A stretch of 64,000 nucleotides of DNA. It comes from Mesorhizobium xinjiangense. GTDB taxonomy: Bacteria > Pseudomonadota > Alphaproteobacteria > Rhizobiales > Rhizobiaceae. Shown here in pieces: positions 45,275 to 53,846 of this stretch; the first letter of the stretch is position 1, and every line of letters begins with the position of its first letter. The position numbers were made by a program, and so were the translations under genes. A model generated the notes under the pieces. The model made no database searches and had not been told where the DNA came from. It saw only the letters and a list, made by a program, of their open reading frames with translations. Location: NCBI RefSeq assembly GCF_009749525.1, contig NZ_WOAC01000004.1, forward strand, positions 62,001-126,000, given 5' to 3'.

Positions 45275-46312
45275 TCAAGCCGCCAGGATGGCCTCGACGG
45301 CACTGCGGTCGAGCCCCTTCTGGCCGATCACGACCAGACGGGTGCGGCGCTCCTCCTGCGGTGTCCAGGGGCGGTCGTAATAGTGCGAAACGCGCGGGCC
45401 GACGGCCTGGAGGACGAGGCGCATCGGCTTGCCTTCGACATGCGCGAAGCCTTTCAGGCGCAGCACGTTCTCGGCCTCCGCGACCGCGGCCACCCGGCGC
45501 GCCAACTCGTCGGGGTCGCCGATGGCAGGCAGTTCGATGACGAAACTGTCGAAATCGTCATGCTCGTGATCGTCCACGTCATCGTGATGGGTCTTGCGGT
45601 TGTCGATATCGTCCTCGACGGCCAGCCCCAGGCCCATGAGGACCGAGGGATCGATTCCGCCATTGGCCGTCGGAACGATTTTCACCGCGCGCGTGAGATG
45701 GTTGGCCAGTTTTCCGCTGACAGCCGACAGCGCATCCTGTTCCAGAAGGTCGCTCTTCGACAGGATGATGAGATCGGCGCAGGCGACCTGGTCTTCGAAG
45801 ACTTCTTCCACCGGATCGTCATGGTCCAGCGAATCATCGGCGGCGCGCTGGGCGGCGAGCGCGTCCATGTCGGATGCGACCCGCCCGTCGGCGAGGGCTG
45901 GTCCGTCGACGACGGCGATGACGCCGTCGACCGTGACGCGGCCCTTGATCGCCGGCCACTGAAAGGCCTGCACCAGCGGCTTCGGCAGCGCCAGGCCGGA
46001 TGTTTCGATGAGGATGTGATCGACCTTGGGCTCGCGCGACAATATCTGGTCGAGGGCCGGCAGGAAGTCGTCGGCGACCGTGCAGCAGATACAGCCATTG
46101 GCCAGTTCGACAACGTTTTCCTCGGGGCAGGTATCGATCCCGCAGCCCTTCAGGATATCGCCGTCGATGCCGACATCGCCGAACTCGTTGACGATGATGG
46201 CGACGCGTTTGCCGTTGGCGTTCTCCAGCACGTTGCGGATCAGCGTCGTCTTGCCGGAACCGAGAAAGCCGGTGACGACGGTACAGGGAACGCGGTTGAT
46301 GGTGGCGGTCAT
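45275..46312 (-). CDS. cobW: CobW (COG0523 metal-chaperone GTPase)
   Basis: G3E-family GTPase thought to deliver cobalt to the cobaltochelatase. The 345-residue protein has the P-loop GFLGSGKTT (15-23), the metal motif CICC (Cys74, Cys76, Cys77) in ELANGCICCTV, Walker B IETSGLALP, and a nucleotide motif SKSDLL. A His/Asp-rich loop THHDDVDDHEHDDFD lies near residue 240, likely a metal-binding store. The ATG overlaps the DUF1636 stop. Confidence 0.94.
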   Translation of the reverse strand: MTATINRVPCTVVTGFLGSGKTTLIRNVLENANGKRVAIIVNEFGDVGIDGDILKGCGIDTCPEENVVELANGCICCTVADDFLPALDQILSREPKVDHILIETSGLALPKPLVQAFQWPAIKGRVTVDGVIAVVDGPALADGRVASDMDALAAQRAADDSLDHDDPVEEVFEDQVACADLIILSKSDLLEQDALSAVSGKLANHLTRAVKIVPTANGGIDPSVLMGLGLAVEDDIDNRKTHHDDVDDHEHDDFDSFVIELPAIGDPDELARRVAAVAEAENVLRLKGFAHVEGKPMRLVLQAVGPRVSHYYDRPWTPQEERRTRLVVIGQKGLDRSAVEAILAA

Positions 46313-46743
46313 TCTTCACCCTTCAGGCTGGAGATGGGGGGGAGGCGCGAGACGAGCCCGCGCTTGAGGCAGTCGGGCCGGCCGCGCCAGGGCAGCAGAC
46401 CGTTCTCCGTGGTTTGAAACAGTTGTGCGGCCGCCACGAGGTCGCCGCCGTTGTCGACCGCGAGGTCGCCGAAGACGTAGCTCCAGGCGCCGTCCATGAC
46501 GAAGGCGGCCGACAGGCGGCGTTTGCAGTTGCCCAGGCATTCGATGGGGACGATACGCACGTCATGCCCATCGGCATGACGGCGCGCATTCTCGGCCAGC
46601 CTCTCGCCCGGTCTTGGCCGGGCGTCCGATCCGCTGGCATCGCGGCACGAGCTGCACACCAGGATGGTTACGGGGCGGCGTGGTCGATCATCGTCTGCGG
46701 ACTGTGCGCCGAATTCGTCCGGACCTTTGCCGTCGAAAGTCAA
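46309..46743 (-). CDS. DUF1636 metal-binding (2Fe-2S thioredoxin-like) protein
   Basis: A 144-residue protein of a family confined to cob gene clusters. Two Cys pairs are seen: VCSSC (Cys30, Cys33) and CLGNCKR (Cys69, Cys73), the pattern of thioredoxin-like 2Fe-2S ferredoxins. The first 22 residues are a polar extension. It is the first gene after the minus-strand cobalamin riboswitch, 54 bases beyond it, and overlaps cobW by ATGA. The exact role is unknown; a redox or cobalt-handling role is inferred from position. Confidence 0.85.
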   Translation of the reverse strand: MTFDGKGPDEFGAQSADDDRPRRPVTILVCSSCRDASGSDARPRPGERLAENARRHADGHDVRIVPIECLGNCKRRLSAAFVMDGAWSYVFGDLAVDNGGDLVAAAQLFQTTENGLLPWRGRPDCLKRGLVSRLPPISSLKGEE

Positions 46744-46796
46744 AATGCCGTTCTCCTTGCCCGGGACACCCGCCAGGCGGTGAGGATTTCAGTGAG

Positions 46797-46966
46797 ACGG
46801 CAGGTCTCCTGGCTCGCGGATCGACGCCTTACGCCGCCTTCCCGGTCGCCCGGTGGCCAGTGGCGCAAGACTCCTCGCCTACAGTTGCGGGGACAGCCGC
46901 GGCATTAGACTTCGCAAAAAAGTCCGCACCGCATTCCCTCTTAGCTCCTTGCGAATAAGGAGAACC
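46797..46966 (-). promoter_or_regulatory. Cobalamin riboswitch (minus strand, cob operon)
   Basis: On the minus strand the class landmarks occur in order: AGGGAATGCGGTGCGGAC, then GGCTGTCCCCGCAACTGTAG, GCGCCACTGG (the B12-box region), GGGAAGGCGGCG and GAGCCAGGAGACCTGCC. With B12 bound it should shut the downstream genes DUF1636-cobW-cobN and the coupled run to cobJ. A good promoter (47000-47005, 46977-46982) starts RNA at about 46970. Confidence 0.94.
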
Positions 46967-46976
46967 GTCAAGCGGC

Positions 46977-47005
46977 ATTTAGGCCGTGTCGCATTGGCCT
47001 GTCAA
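46977..47005 (-). promoter_or_regulatory. Promoter of the minus-strand cob operon
   Basis: Minus-strand TTGACA (complement of 47000-47005), 17 bases, CTAAAT (46977-46982). The start of transcription should fall near 46970, at the 5' edge of the riboswitch. Confidence 0.75.
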
Positions 47006-47023
47006 CGCGTGGAAAAATCGAGA

Positions 47024-47051
47024 TTGCGGCCAAGCCAAATTTCATTATGGT
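47024..47051 (+). promoter_or_regulatory. Probable promoter of cbtB-cbtA-cobP-cobO-cobQ
   Basis: TTGCGG (47024-47029), 16 bases, TATGGT (47046-47051). It is weaker than the divergent promoter but ends about 12 bases before the riboswitch, as expected. Confidence 0.5.
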
Positions 47052-47063
47052 GCGGGAGTCGTC

Positions 47064-47232
47064 GGTTCCCTTGTTTGGGACCAGAGGGAATGCGGTGCGG
47101 ACACGACAAGGTCCAATGCCGCGGCTGCCCCCGCAACTGTAGGCGGTTAGCTCCTCCCGGAAGCCACTGGTGCACTTGCGCCGGGAAGGTGGGACGGAGT
47201 GTCGATCCGCGAGCCAGGAGACCTGCCGGCGC
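47064..47232 (+). promoter_or_regulatory. Cobalamin riboswitch (plus strand, cbtB operon)
   Basis: Landmarks on the plus strand: CCAGAGGGAATGCGGTGCGG, GGCTGCCCCCGCAACTGTAG, GAAGCCACTGGTGC, CCGGGAAGGTGGGACGGAG and GAGCCAGGAGACCTGCCGGC. It lies 45 bases before cbtB. Its core matches the minus-strand riboswitch almost base for base in the central and 3' segments, so the two may descend from an inverted duplication. Confidence 0.94.
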
Positions 47233-47276
47233 ACGTGCAATTCCATGCCCTCGGAGGGAGGGCGAAAGGAGAGGAA

Positions 47277-47456
47277 ATGAATACAGCTTCCGCAGCATTC
47301 GACGCGCAGACGTCATCCCAATCGCGCTTCATGCAGCTCGCCATGGCGGCGTTGCTCGGCATTTTCGTCATCGGCTTCGTGGGCTTCTCCCACATGGAAG
47401 TCGTGCACAACGCCGGCCACGACTATCGCCATTCGATGGCCTTTCCCTGCCACTGA
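47277..47456 (+). CDS. cbtB: Cobalt transporter subunit CbtB
   Basis: A 59-residue membrane protein of the CbtAB cobalt uptake system, known from riboswitch-controlled B12 regions. One hydrophobic helix (LAMAALLGIFVIGFVGFS) is followed by the metal-binding end VVHNAGHDYRHSMAFPCH with four His and one Cys. The ATG has AAAGGAGAGG just upstream. cbtA follows after 13 bases. Confidence 0.93.
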   Translation: MNTASAAFDAQTSSQSRFMQLAMAALLGIFVIGFVGFSHMEVVHNAGHDYRHSMAFPCH

Positions 47457-47469
47457 CGAGGCCGATATC

Positions 47470-48222
47470 ATGAATATCTTTCGTAACGTCGTGTTCGTCG
47501 CGGCGATCGCGGGGCTGCTCGCCGGTCTGGTCATGACCGCGCTGCAGGCCTATGCCACCGTGCCGCTCATTCTCGAAGCCGAAACCTATGAGTCGGCAGG
47601 CGCCGGAGCCGCTGGCCACGATCATGGCGAGGCGGCCGCGGGTCATAGCCATGACGGGGCGGCCGCAGGTCACAGTCATGGTGGCGAGGCCTGGGCGCCG
47701 GCAGACGGCTTCGAGCGCAGCGCCTACACGGCCCTGGCCAACATTGTGACCGGAATCGGTTTTGCGCTGCTTCTGGTCGCGGTTTCGGAAATGGCCGGCG
47801 GCATCGCCAATTGGCGCCAGGGCCTGTTTTGGGGCTTTGCCGGTTTTGCGACCTTCACGCTCGCACCGGGGCTCGGCCTGCCGCCCGAATTGCCGGGCAT
47901 GCCGGCAGCCGATCTCGGCGCGCGGCAGGTCTGGTGGGTGGCCACCGTCGCTGCCACGGCGGCGGGGTTGGCGCTTATTGCCCTGCGCCGCTCGGCCATC
48001 CTGGCGGTCATTGGTGTCGCCGTCATCGTGGCGCCGCACATCGTCGGGGCACCGCAGCCTGCGAGCCACGACACGGCCGTGCCGGCGGAACTGCACCATA
48101 GTTTCGTGGTCGCCGTGACGCTGACCAGCCTCGTCTTCTGGCTGTTGCTGGGAGCGGTGGCGGGCGCGCTGCGCGGACGTTTCTTCGCCGGCACGCGAGC
48201 GCCTCAGGGCAGCCTTGCCTGA
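47470..48222 (+). CDS. cbtA: Cobalt transporter subunit CbtA
   Basis: Five-helix membrane protein, 250 residues, partner of CbtB in cobalt import. It begins IFRNVVFVAAIAGLLAGLVM. Between the first two helices, residues about 49-70, lies a His-rich loop with a repeated unit (HDHGEAAAGHSHDGAAAGHS) that should bind Co2+ outside or inside the membrane. The C-terminal helix reads LTSLVFWLLLGAVAGAL. The stop overlaps the probable TTG start of cobP. Confidence 0.92.
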   Translation: MNIFRNVVFVAAIAGLLAGLVMTALQAYATVPLILEAETYESAGAGAAGHDHGEAAAGHSHDGAAAGHSHGGEAWAPADGFERSAYTALANIVTGIGFALLLVAVSEMAGGIANWRQGLFWGFAGFATFTLAPGLGLPPELPGMPAADLGARQVWWVATVAATAAGLALIALRRSAILAVIGVAVIVAPHIVGAPQPASHDTAVPAELHHSFVVAVTLTSLVFWLLLGAVAGALRGRFFAGTRAPQGSLA

Positions 48223-48739
48223 CCATGGCCGCCTGACCTTCGTCCTCGGCGGCGCGCGCTCGGGCAAGAGCCGCTACGCCGAGGACCTGGTTTCGGCCTT
48301 CGCGCCGCCGTGGATCTATCTCGCGACGGCGCAGGCCTTCGATGACGAGATGGCTGACCGCATCGCGCGGCACAGGGCGCGGCGCGGCAAGAACTGGAAA
48401 ACGGTCGATGCGCCGCTCGACCTGGCGGCAGCGCTGGAAAGGCAAACGCATGGCGTGCCTGTCCTTGTCGATTGCCTCACCCTGTGGCTGAGCAACCAGA
48501 TGCTGGCGGGCCATGATGTGGAGGCGGAATGCGAGCGGCTGGCTGCTGTCTTGTCGCGGCCGCGCGGGCCCTGGTTCGTCGTCGCCAACGAGGTGGGTCT
48601 TGGGATCGTGCCGGACAACGCGCTCGGTCGCCGGTTTCGTGATGCCGCCGGGCGGCTCAACCAGCTGATCGCGCAATATGCGAACCAGGTGATTTTCATG
48701 GTCGCCGGACTACCGATGCAGGTGAAACAGGATGGCTGA
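48215..48739 (+). CDS. cobP: Adenosylcobinamide kinase / adenosylcobinamide-phosphate guanylyltransferase
   Basis: Bifunctional enzyme activating adenosylcobinamide to its GDP derivative (CobU in enterics). The 174-residue protein has the P-loop GGARSGKS (12-19), RIARHRARRGKNWKTVD with the GMP-accepting His region, and VLVDCLTLWLSNQM. No ATG or GTG fits the N terminus; a TTG at 48215, overlapping the cbtA stop, gives PDHGRLTFVLGGARSGKSRY, the usual family beginning. Weak TTG initiation may limit its level. cobO overlaps its end by 8 bases. Confidence 0.92.
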   Translation: MPDHGRLTFVLGGARSGKSRYAEDLVSAFAPPWIYLATAQAFDDEMADRIARHRARRGKNWKTVDAPLDLAAALERQTHGVPVLVDCLTLWLSNQMLAGHDVEAECERLAAVLSRPRGPWFVVANEVGLGIVPDNALGRRFRDAAGRLNQLIAQYANQVIFMVAGLPMQVKQDG

Positions 48740-49346
48740 AATCGACGCGGAAAAGTCGGCGCGCCACCGCGCCAAGATGGAAAAGCGCAAGGCGGTTCAG
48801 GATGCCGAGGTGGCATCCAAGACGCTCGAGAAGGGGCTTCTGATCGTCAACACCGGTCCCGGCAAGGGCAAGTCGACGGCCGCCTTCGGTCTGGCGCTGC
48901 GCATGCTGGGCCACGGCCGCAAGGTGGGTGTCGTGCAATTCATCAAGGGCGCACGGCACACCGGCGAGAGGGATGCTCTGGTGCAGTTCGGCGATCGCGT
49001 TATCTGGCATTCCATGGGCGAGGGGTTCACATGGGAAACCCAGGATATCAAGCGCGACATCGCGGCGGCCGAAGCGGCCTGGATGAAGGCGCAGGAACTG
49101 ATGGACGATCCCGAACTCGGGCTGCTGATCCTCGACGAGCTCAACATCGCCCTGCGTTACGACTATCTCGACCTCGACGGCGTGGTCGAAGCGCTGCAAG
49201 CGCGCCGTCCCGACCTGCACGTGGTCGTTACCGGCCGCAACGCCAAACCGGCTCTCGTCGAGGCGGCCGATCTCGTCACCGAGATGGGGCAAACTAAGCA
49301 TCATTTCGCCGCCGGGGTGAAGGCCCAGCAGGGCATCGAATTTTAA
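48732..49346 (+). CDS. cobO: Cob(I)yrinic acid a,c-diamide adenosyltransferase
   Basis: Adds the 5'-deoxyadenosyl ligand to cob(I)yrinate a,c-diamide. The 204-residue protein has the family N terminus with a charged helix ([20 protein letters not shown]), P-loop [17 protein letters not shown] and the core [19 protein letters not shown] and [15 protein letters not shown]. It overlaps cobP by 8 bases and precedes cobQ by 10. Confidence 0.95.
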   Translation: MAEIDAEKSARHRAKMEKRKAVQDAEVASKTLEKGLLIVNTGPGKGKSTAAFGLALRMLGHGRKVGVVQFIKGARHTGERDALVQFGDRVIWHSMGEGFTWETQDIKRDIAAAEAAWMKAQELMDDPELGLLILDELNIALRYDYLDLDGVVEALQARRPDLHVVVTGRNAKPALVEAADLVTEMGQTKHHFAAGVKAQQGIEF

Positions 49347-49356
49347 GGAACCGAGC

Positions 49357-50820
49357 GTGCCAGGCCGCGCCATCATGTTTCAGGGAACCGGGTCCGACGT
49401 CGGCAAATCGCTGATCGTCGCCGGACTGGCGCGGGCGCTTGCAAATCGCGGCCTGCGGGTGTGTCCCTTCAAGCCGCAGAACATGTCGAACAATGCGGCC
49501 GTCACCGGCGACGGCGGCGAGATCGGCCGCGCCCAGGCGCTTCAGGCGCGTGCGGCACGCGTTGGGCCGAGCGTGCACATGAACCCGGTTCTTTTGAAGC
49601 CGCAAAGCGAGACCGGCGCGCAGATCGTCGTTCAGGGCAGGGTTGCCGGGTCGGCGCGGGCGGCGGACTATCAGGACCTGAAGCAATCGCTGCTTGCAAG
49701 CGTTCTTGAAAGCTTTGCATTGATGCGGGATGAGGCCGACATCGTGCTGGTCGAAGGGGCCGGCAGCGCGGCCGAAATCAATCTGCGCGCCAACGACATC
49801 GCCAATATGGGTTTTGCCCGTGCCGCCGACATTCCGGTGGCGCTGATCGGCGACATCGATCGTGGCGGCGTCATCGCCAGTCTGGTTGGTACGAAGCATG
49901 TCGTTGCCAGCGACGATGCGGCGATGATCTGCGGCTTTATCGTCAACCGCTTCCGCGGCGACTCGGCCCTGTTTGAGGCCGGAATGGACGCAATCGCCGC
50001 CCGCACGGGCTGGCGCGCCTTCGGGCTCGTCCCGCATTTCGCCGAGGCCGCCCGGCTGCCGGCGGAAGACGCGCTCGGCCTGAGCGCCAAGAACCGGGCC
50101 GCCGGACATGACGGGCCGATACGCATCGCCGTGCCGATCCTGCCGCACATCTCCAATTTCGACGATCTCGACCCGCTCGCCGCCGAGCGGCAGGTCGATC
50201 TCAAGCGTGTCTGGCCGGGCGAGGCGCTGCCCGGCGACGTGGACCTCGTCTTGCTCGCCGGATCGAAATCAACGATTGCCGATCTCGCCGCATTGCGCGC
50301 GGCCGGTTTCGACATCGACATCGCCGCCCATATCCGCCGCGGCGGCTACGTGCTCGGGCTGTGCGGCGGCTACCAGATGCTCGGCCGGACGATCGCCGAT
50401 CCGGATGGCGTAGAGGGACCGGCCGGCGAGGTGCCGGGGCTTGGGCATCTCGACGTCGAAACGCGCCTGACGCCCGAAAAGCACCTCATCGCGGTATCGG
50501 GCACGACCTTCGATGGTGTGTCGTTTGCCGGCTATGAAATGCATATGGGCGAGACGACGGGGCCGGATTGCAAACGCCCCTTCGCCCGGCTGACGGACGG
50601 CCGCGCGGACGGGGCGATGTCGGCCAGCGGGCGGATTTCCGGCATCTATGCGCACGGCCTGTTCGCCGACGACCGGCAGCGTTCGGCATGGCTGGAACGC
50701 CTCGGCGGGAGCGCGAGCGTCCTGGAGTTCGAGCAGGAGGTCGACGCCGTGCTCGACAGGCTGGCGGTGCATCTGGAAGCGCATCTCGACATTGACGGGA
50801 TCATCGCCAATGCAAGATGA
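49357..50820 (+). CDS. cobQ: Cobyric acid synthase
   Basis: Amidates carboxyls b, d, e and g with glutamine. The 487-residue protein has the N-terminal ATPase domain ([50 protein letters not shown]) and a C-terminal amidotransferase domain with the nucleophile Cys in [10 protein letters not shown] and the His in YAHGLF. The GTG start has AAGGA 7 bases upstream. The last 20 bases overlap the 3' end of the convergent cobD. Confidence 0.95.
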   Translation: MPGRAIMFQGTGSDVGKSLIVAGLARALANRGLRVCPFKPQNMSNNAAVTGDGGEIGRAQALQARAARVGPSVHMNPVLLKPQSETGAQIVVQGRVAGSARAADYQDLKQSLLASVLESFALMRDEADIVLVEGAGSAAEINLRANDIANMGFARAADIPVALIGDIDRGGVIASLVGTKHVVASDDAAMICGFIVNRFRGDSALFEAGMDAIAARTGWRAFGLVPHFAEAARLPAEDALGLSAKNRAAGHDGPIRIAVPILPHISNFDDLDPLAAERQVDLKRVWPGEALPGDVDLVLLAGSKSTIADLAALRAAGFDIDIAAHIRRGGYVLGLCGGYQMLGRTIADPDGVEGPAGEVPGLGHLDVETRLTPEKHLIAVSGTTFDGVSFAGYEMHMGETTGPDCKRPFARLTDGRADGAMSASGRISGIYAHGLFADDRQRSAWLERLGGSASVLEFEQEVDAVLDRLAVHLEAHLDIDGIIANAR

Positions 50821-51778
50821 AGACGGTCGCCGCCAGGAGACCGAGAAGTCCGATCAAAATGGCATCGGCGGCTCGATAGAGACGGAGCGCGCGGCGAATA
50901 TCGGCCGCGTCGGCATCGCGGCGCCCGCCGTCGCCCATCATGGCGTCGTCCACCACCTCTCCGTCATAGTGCCGCGGTCCGGCAAGTGCCAGGCCGAGCG
51001 CGCCGGCCATCGCCGCCTCCGGCCATCCGGCATTGGGCGAGCGATGCCTTGGCGCGTCGCGGCGCACGGCGCGCCAGGCCCGGCGCGGCGACGCGTGCGG
51101 CACGACGACCGCCGCCGCCATGATGAGAAGTGCCGTCAGGCGCGAGGCCGGCAGGTTGACGAGATCGTCGAAGCGCGCCGACGCCCAGCCGAATGCGCCG
51201 TGACGCTCTGTCTTGTGCCCGATCATGCTGTCGGCGGTGTTGACGGCCTTGTAGGCGGCAATGCCCGGCAGTCCGGCAACGCAGAGCCAGAACGCGGGCG
51301 CGACCACGCCGTCGGAAAAATTTTCGGCCAGGCTTTCGATCGCCGCGCGTGCCACGCCGGCCTCGTCGAGGCTTTCGGGATCGCGCCCGACGATCATGGA
51401 TACAGCCTTACGGCCCTGCGCCACGCCGCCATCGTCCAATGCGGTGGCGACGACACCGACATGATCCTCAAGGCTGCGCTGCGCCATCAGGCTCGAGGCA
51501 AGCAGTGCTGCAACGACGAAGCCAAACGGGATCCAGGACAGGATCGACTGGACTATGAAGGCCGGGATTGCGGCGGCAGCGAGGATCGTCAAAAGGGCAA
51601 TCACACCGTTGCGCCGTCGGCTGTGCGCCATCAGTTCCGGACGGTTCAGGCGCTCGTCGAGATATCCGATAACGCTGCCGATCCACACGACCGGGTGTCC
51701 GATCGCGTTGAACAGCCGGTCGGGGTATCCGAAGGCCCGTTCCACAATGAGGGCGATAAGGGCGATGACCACTGACAT
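50801..51778 (-). CDS. cobD: Cobinamide-phosphate synthase (adenosylcobinamide-phosphate synthase)
   Basis: Membrane enzyme that attaches the aminopropanol (phosphate) arm to cobyric acid (CbiB in enterics). The 325-residue protein begins [20 protein letters not shown], typical of CbiB, with [57 protein letters not shown] and [19 protein letters not shown]. It is the only minus-strand gene in the right-hand cob run: its ATG shares CATG with the start of cobC and its 3' end overlaps cobQ by 20 bases. A longer upstream frame lies within cobC and is rejected. Confidence 0.94.
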   Translation of the reverse strand: MSVVIALIALIVERAFGYPDRLFNAIGHPVVWIGSVIGYLDERLNRPELMAHSRRRNGVIALLTILAAAAIPAFIVQSILSWIPFGFVVAALLASSLMAQRSLEDHVGVVATALDDGGVAQGRKAVSMIVGRDPESLDEAGVARAAIESLAENFSDGVVAPAFWLCVAGLPGIAAYKAVNTADSMIGHKTERHGAFGWASARFDDLVNLPASRLTALLIMAAAVVVPHASPRRAWRAVRRDAPRHRSPNAGWPEAAMAGALGLALAGPRHYDGEVVDDAMMGDGGRRDADAADIRRALRLYRAADAILIGLLGLLAATVFILHWR

Positions 51779-52814
51779 GGAGGCGAAGCCGAATCCTGTT
51801 GCTGCTGTTGCCGACCACGGCGGAAGCCTGGAGCGGGCAAGGGCGCTTTTCCCGCAGGCTCCCGAGCCCTGGGTCGACCTGTCCACCGGGATCAACCCGC
51901 ACTCCTATCCGCTTTTCGATCTGCCCGCCACGGCCTTTGCGCGGCTGCCGGAGCCGGCGCGCCTGGACGAACTGGCCGGGCAGGCCGCTGCGGCTTACGG
52001 GGCGCCCTCATCGCATTGCGTGGTGCCGGCGCCGGGCACGCAGAGCCTTTTGGCCCACATCGCCCGGCTTGTCGCGCCGGGCCGGGCACGGATACTCGGC
52101 CCGACCTATGCCGAACATGCGCGCGTCGCGGCGCTGGCCGGCCACAGGGTCGAAGAGGTGGGCGACATCGCCGCTTTGGAAGGTGCCGATCTCGGCATCC
52201 TGGTCAATCCCAACAATCCCGACGGGCGAATGACGGCCCGCGAGCCGATTGTCGATATGGCGGCACGGATGCAGGGCAGGGGTGGCTTGCTGGTCGTCGA
52301 CGAAGCCTTCATGGACGTCACATCGGACACGCACAGTGTCGCCGGGGATATCGGGCAGGGCGGCCTCGTGGTCCTGCGCTCTTTCGGCAAGTTCTTCGGC
52401 CTGGCCGGCATTCGCCTGGGCTTTGCGTTGACGGCAGAGCCGCTCGCAGAGAAACTGAAGGACGAGCTCGGCCCCTGGGCGGTGAGCGGACCGGCACTCG
52501 AATACGGCCTCAAAGCGCTGGGCGACAGCGATTGGCAGAGGGCGAATCGCCAGCGCCTCGAGGTTGACGCGGCACGGCTTGATCGTCTGCTCGCGGCAGC
52601 CGGCCTGCCGCAATCGACGGGAACGGCGCTGTTTCGCTTCCTGCGCTTTGCCGGCGCGCCCGCGCTGTTTGATCATCTGGGGCGCCATGGAATAATGACA
52701 CGCGCCTTTTCGGCCATGCCCAATGCGCTGCGCATCGGATTGCCGGGAAGCGAGAGCGAATGGAAGCGCCTTGCGGCGGCGCTGGAATCGTACAGGGGCG
52801 AACCGCATGAATGA
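51777..52814 (+). CDS. cobC: Threonine-phosphate decarboxylase / aminotransferase-like CobC
   Basis: PLP enzyme that supplies the aminopropanol arm (CobD of enteric nomenclature). The 345-residue protein is a class I/II aminotransferase fold: WVDLSTGINPHSYPL, VVPAPGTQSLLAHIARL, ILVNPNNPDGRM, LLVVDEAFMDVT and the PLP Lys in RSFGKFFGLAGIRLGFAL. The ATG overlaps by two bases the start of cobD on the other strand; an ATG at 51765 is an alternative. The stop overlaps the next gene by 8 bases. Confidence 0.93.
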   Translation: MEAKPNPVAAVADHGGSLERARALFPQAPEPWVDLSTGINPHSYPLFDLPATAFARLPEPARLDELAGQAAAAYGAPSSHCVVPAPGTQSLLAHIARLVAPGRARILGPTYAEHARVAALAGHRVEEVGDIAALEGADLGILVNPNNPDGRMTAREPIVDMAARMQGRGGLLVVDEAFMDVTSDTHSVAGDIGQGGLVVLRSFGKFFGLAGIRLGFALTAEPLAEKLKDELGPWAVSGPALEYGLKALGDSDWQRANRQRLEVDAARLDRLLAAAGLPQSTGTALFRFLRFAGAPALFDHLGRHGIMTRAFSAMPNALRIGLPGSESEWKRLAAALESYRGEPHE

Positions 52815-53334
52815 ATCCGGATCCGGCGTGATTTATGTGACGCCACTGTCGAAACTGAACGAGACCGTCGCACGGACCGGGGCTGCACAGCTTGTCAGCC
52901 TGCTCACCCAAAACACCGTGTTCGAGCGCCCGCCCAGTATTTCGGTCGACAATCATCTGTGCCTGTTCATGCACGATATTGTCGACGAGGCGCCGGAGAT
53001 GGTCGCGCCGCATCGCGGTCATGTGGAGGGGCTGCTCGAATTCGCACAGGCCTGGGATCGGGCGAGGCCGCTTGTCATCAATTGCTTTGCCGGAATTTCG
53101 CGCTCGACCGCCGCGGCCTATATCGTCGCCGCGGCCCTCAACCCGGCGCGCGAGGAACACTGGCTTGCCAGGGCCCTGCGCAGCGCCTCGCCGAGCGCCA
53201 CGCCGAATGTCCGGCTGGTTGCGCTGGCCGACACGTTGCTGGCGCGTGAAGGCCGCATGACGCGTGCGATCGAAGAGATCGGCCGCGGCGCCGACGCGTT
53301 CGAAGGCGTGCCGTTTCGTTTCACGCTGGATTGA
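52807..53334 (+). CDS. Tyrosine phosphatase-like protein at the end of the cob operon
   Basis: A 175-residue protein with a cysteine phosphatase loop NCFAGISRSTAAAYIVAA (Cys93 and Arg99 of the C-x5-R motif) and an upstream HDIVDEAP with a possible general acid Asp. Such COG5350-type proteins are called predicted tyrosine phosphatases; no substrate is known. The start overlaps the cobC stop by 8 bases, so it is made together with the cobamide enzymes, which hints at removal of a phosphate in the nucleotide-loop part of the pathway, where alpha-ribazole or cobalamin 5'-phosphate must be dephosphorylated. That role is inference. Confidence 0.82.
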   Translation: MNESGSGVIYVTPLSKLNETVARTGAAQLVSLLTQNTVFERPPSISVDNHLCLFMHDIVDEAPEMVAPHRGHVEGLLEFAQAWDRARPLVINCFAGISRSTAAAYIVAAALNPAREEHWLARALRSASPSATPNVRLVALADTLLAREGRMTRAIEEIGRGADAFEGVPFRFTLD

Positions 53335-53406
53335 AGGCGAGGGTGGGGCGGGCCTGCGACATTGCCGCCATGGACAGCGGTCGCGGCCCGGAGTAATTTT
53401 CAGTCG

Positions 53407-53724
53407 ATGAAACGGCTGATGCGCATTGCTGCCTTCCTTGTGCTTGCGACCTTCGCGGCCGCCACGTTCGCGCAGGCTGTGGCGACGACCGATATGTCGC
53501 TCCGCATGGCAGCCGCCACCAAAGACCACACGGGCGGTTGCGATGGCTGCGACGAAACGCGTGATGCCGCGATCGCCTGCGATCAGATCTGTGCCGTACC
53601 CCTCGCCGTGCTGCCGGCATCCGAATCGACGGAGACGGATTTTGCAGAATTCTCGCCCGGACAATCGATTTCGCGCGGCCTCCTGGGGCGCTCGAGTCCG
53701 CCCGAGCGGCATCCGCCCCGATAG
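53407..53724 (+). CDS. Small exported Cys-containing protein beside copper oxidase
   Basis: A 105-residue protein with a signal peptide (MKRLMRIAAFLVLATFAAAT, cleavage near AQA). The mature part has GGCDGCDETRD and ACDQICAVP, four Cys in two pairs plus a His and Met residues, a plausible metal site. It ends in a Pro/Arg-rich tail. It stands 122 bases before the multicopper oxidase gene, same strand. Not assigned to a named family; a copper-related role is inferred from position and Cys pairs. Confidence 0.7.
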   Translation: MKRLMRIAAFLVLATFAAATFAQAVATTDMSLRMAAATKDHTGGCDGCDETRDAAIACDQICAVPLAVLPASESTETDFAEFSPGQSISRGLLGRSSPPERHPPR

Positions 53725-53846
53725 TCGTTTTTGAGGCGATGCGGGCAGGTATCGCCTGCTTGTTCGCCCCATGAGCGCACGGCCGAAAGGCCGGACCGCA
53801 ACCGCTTTGCGGCTGCGGAGGCGAAACCCTATTCGGGACCATCCAC

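Noticed and set aside
43102-45540. Plus-strand frame of 812 codons opposite cobN and cobW
   Set aside because: Shadow of two well-identified minus-strand genes; Arg/Gly/His-rich with no motif.
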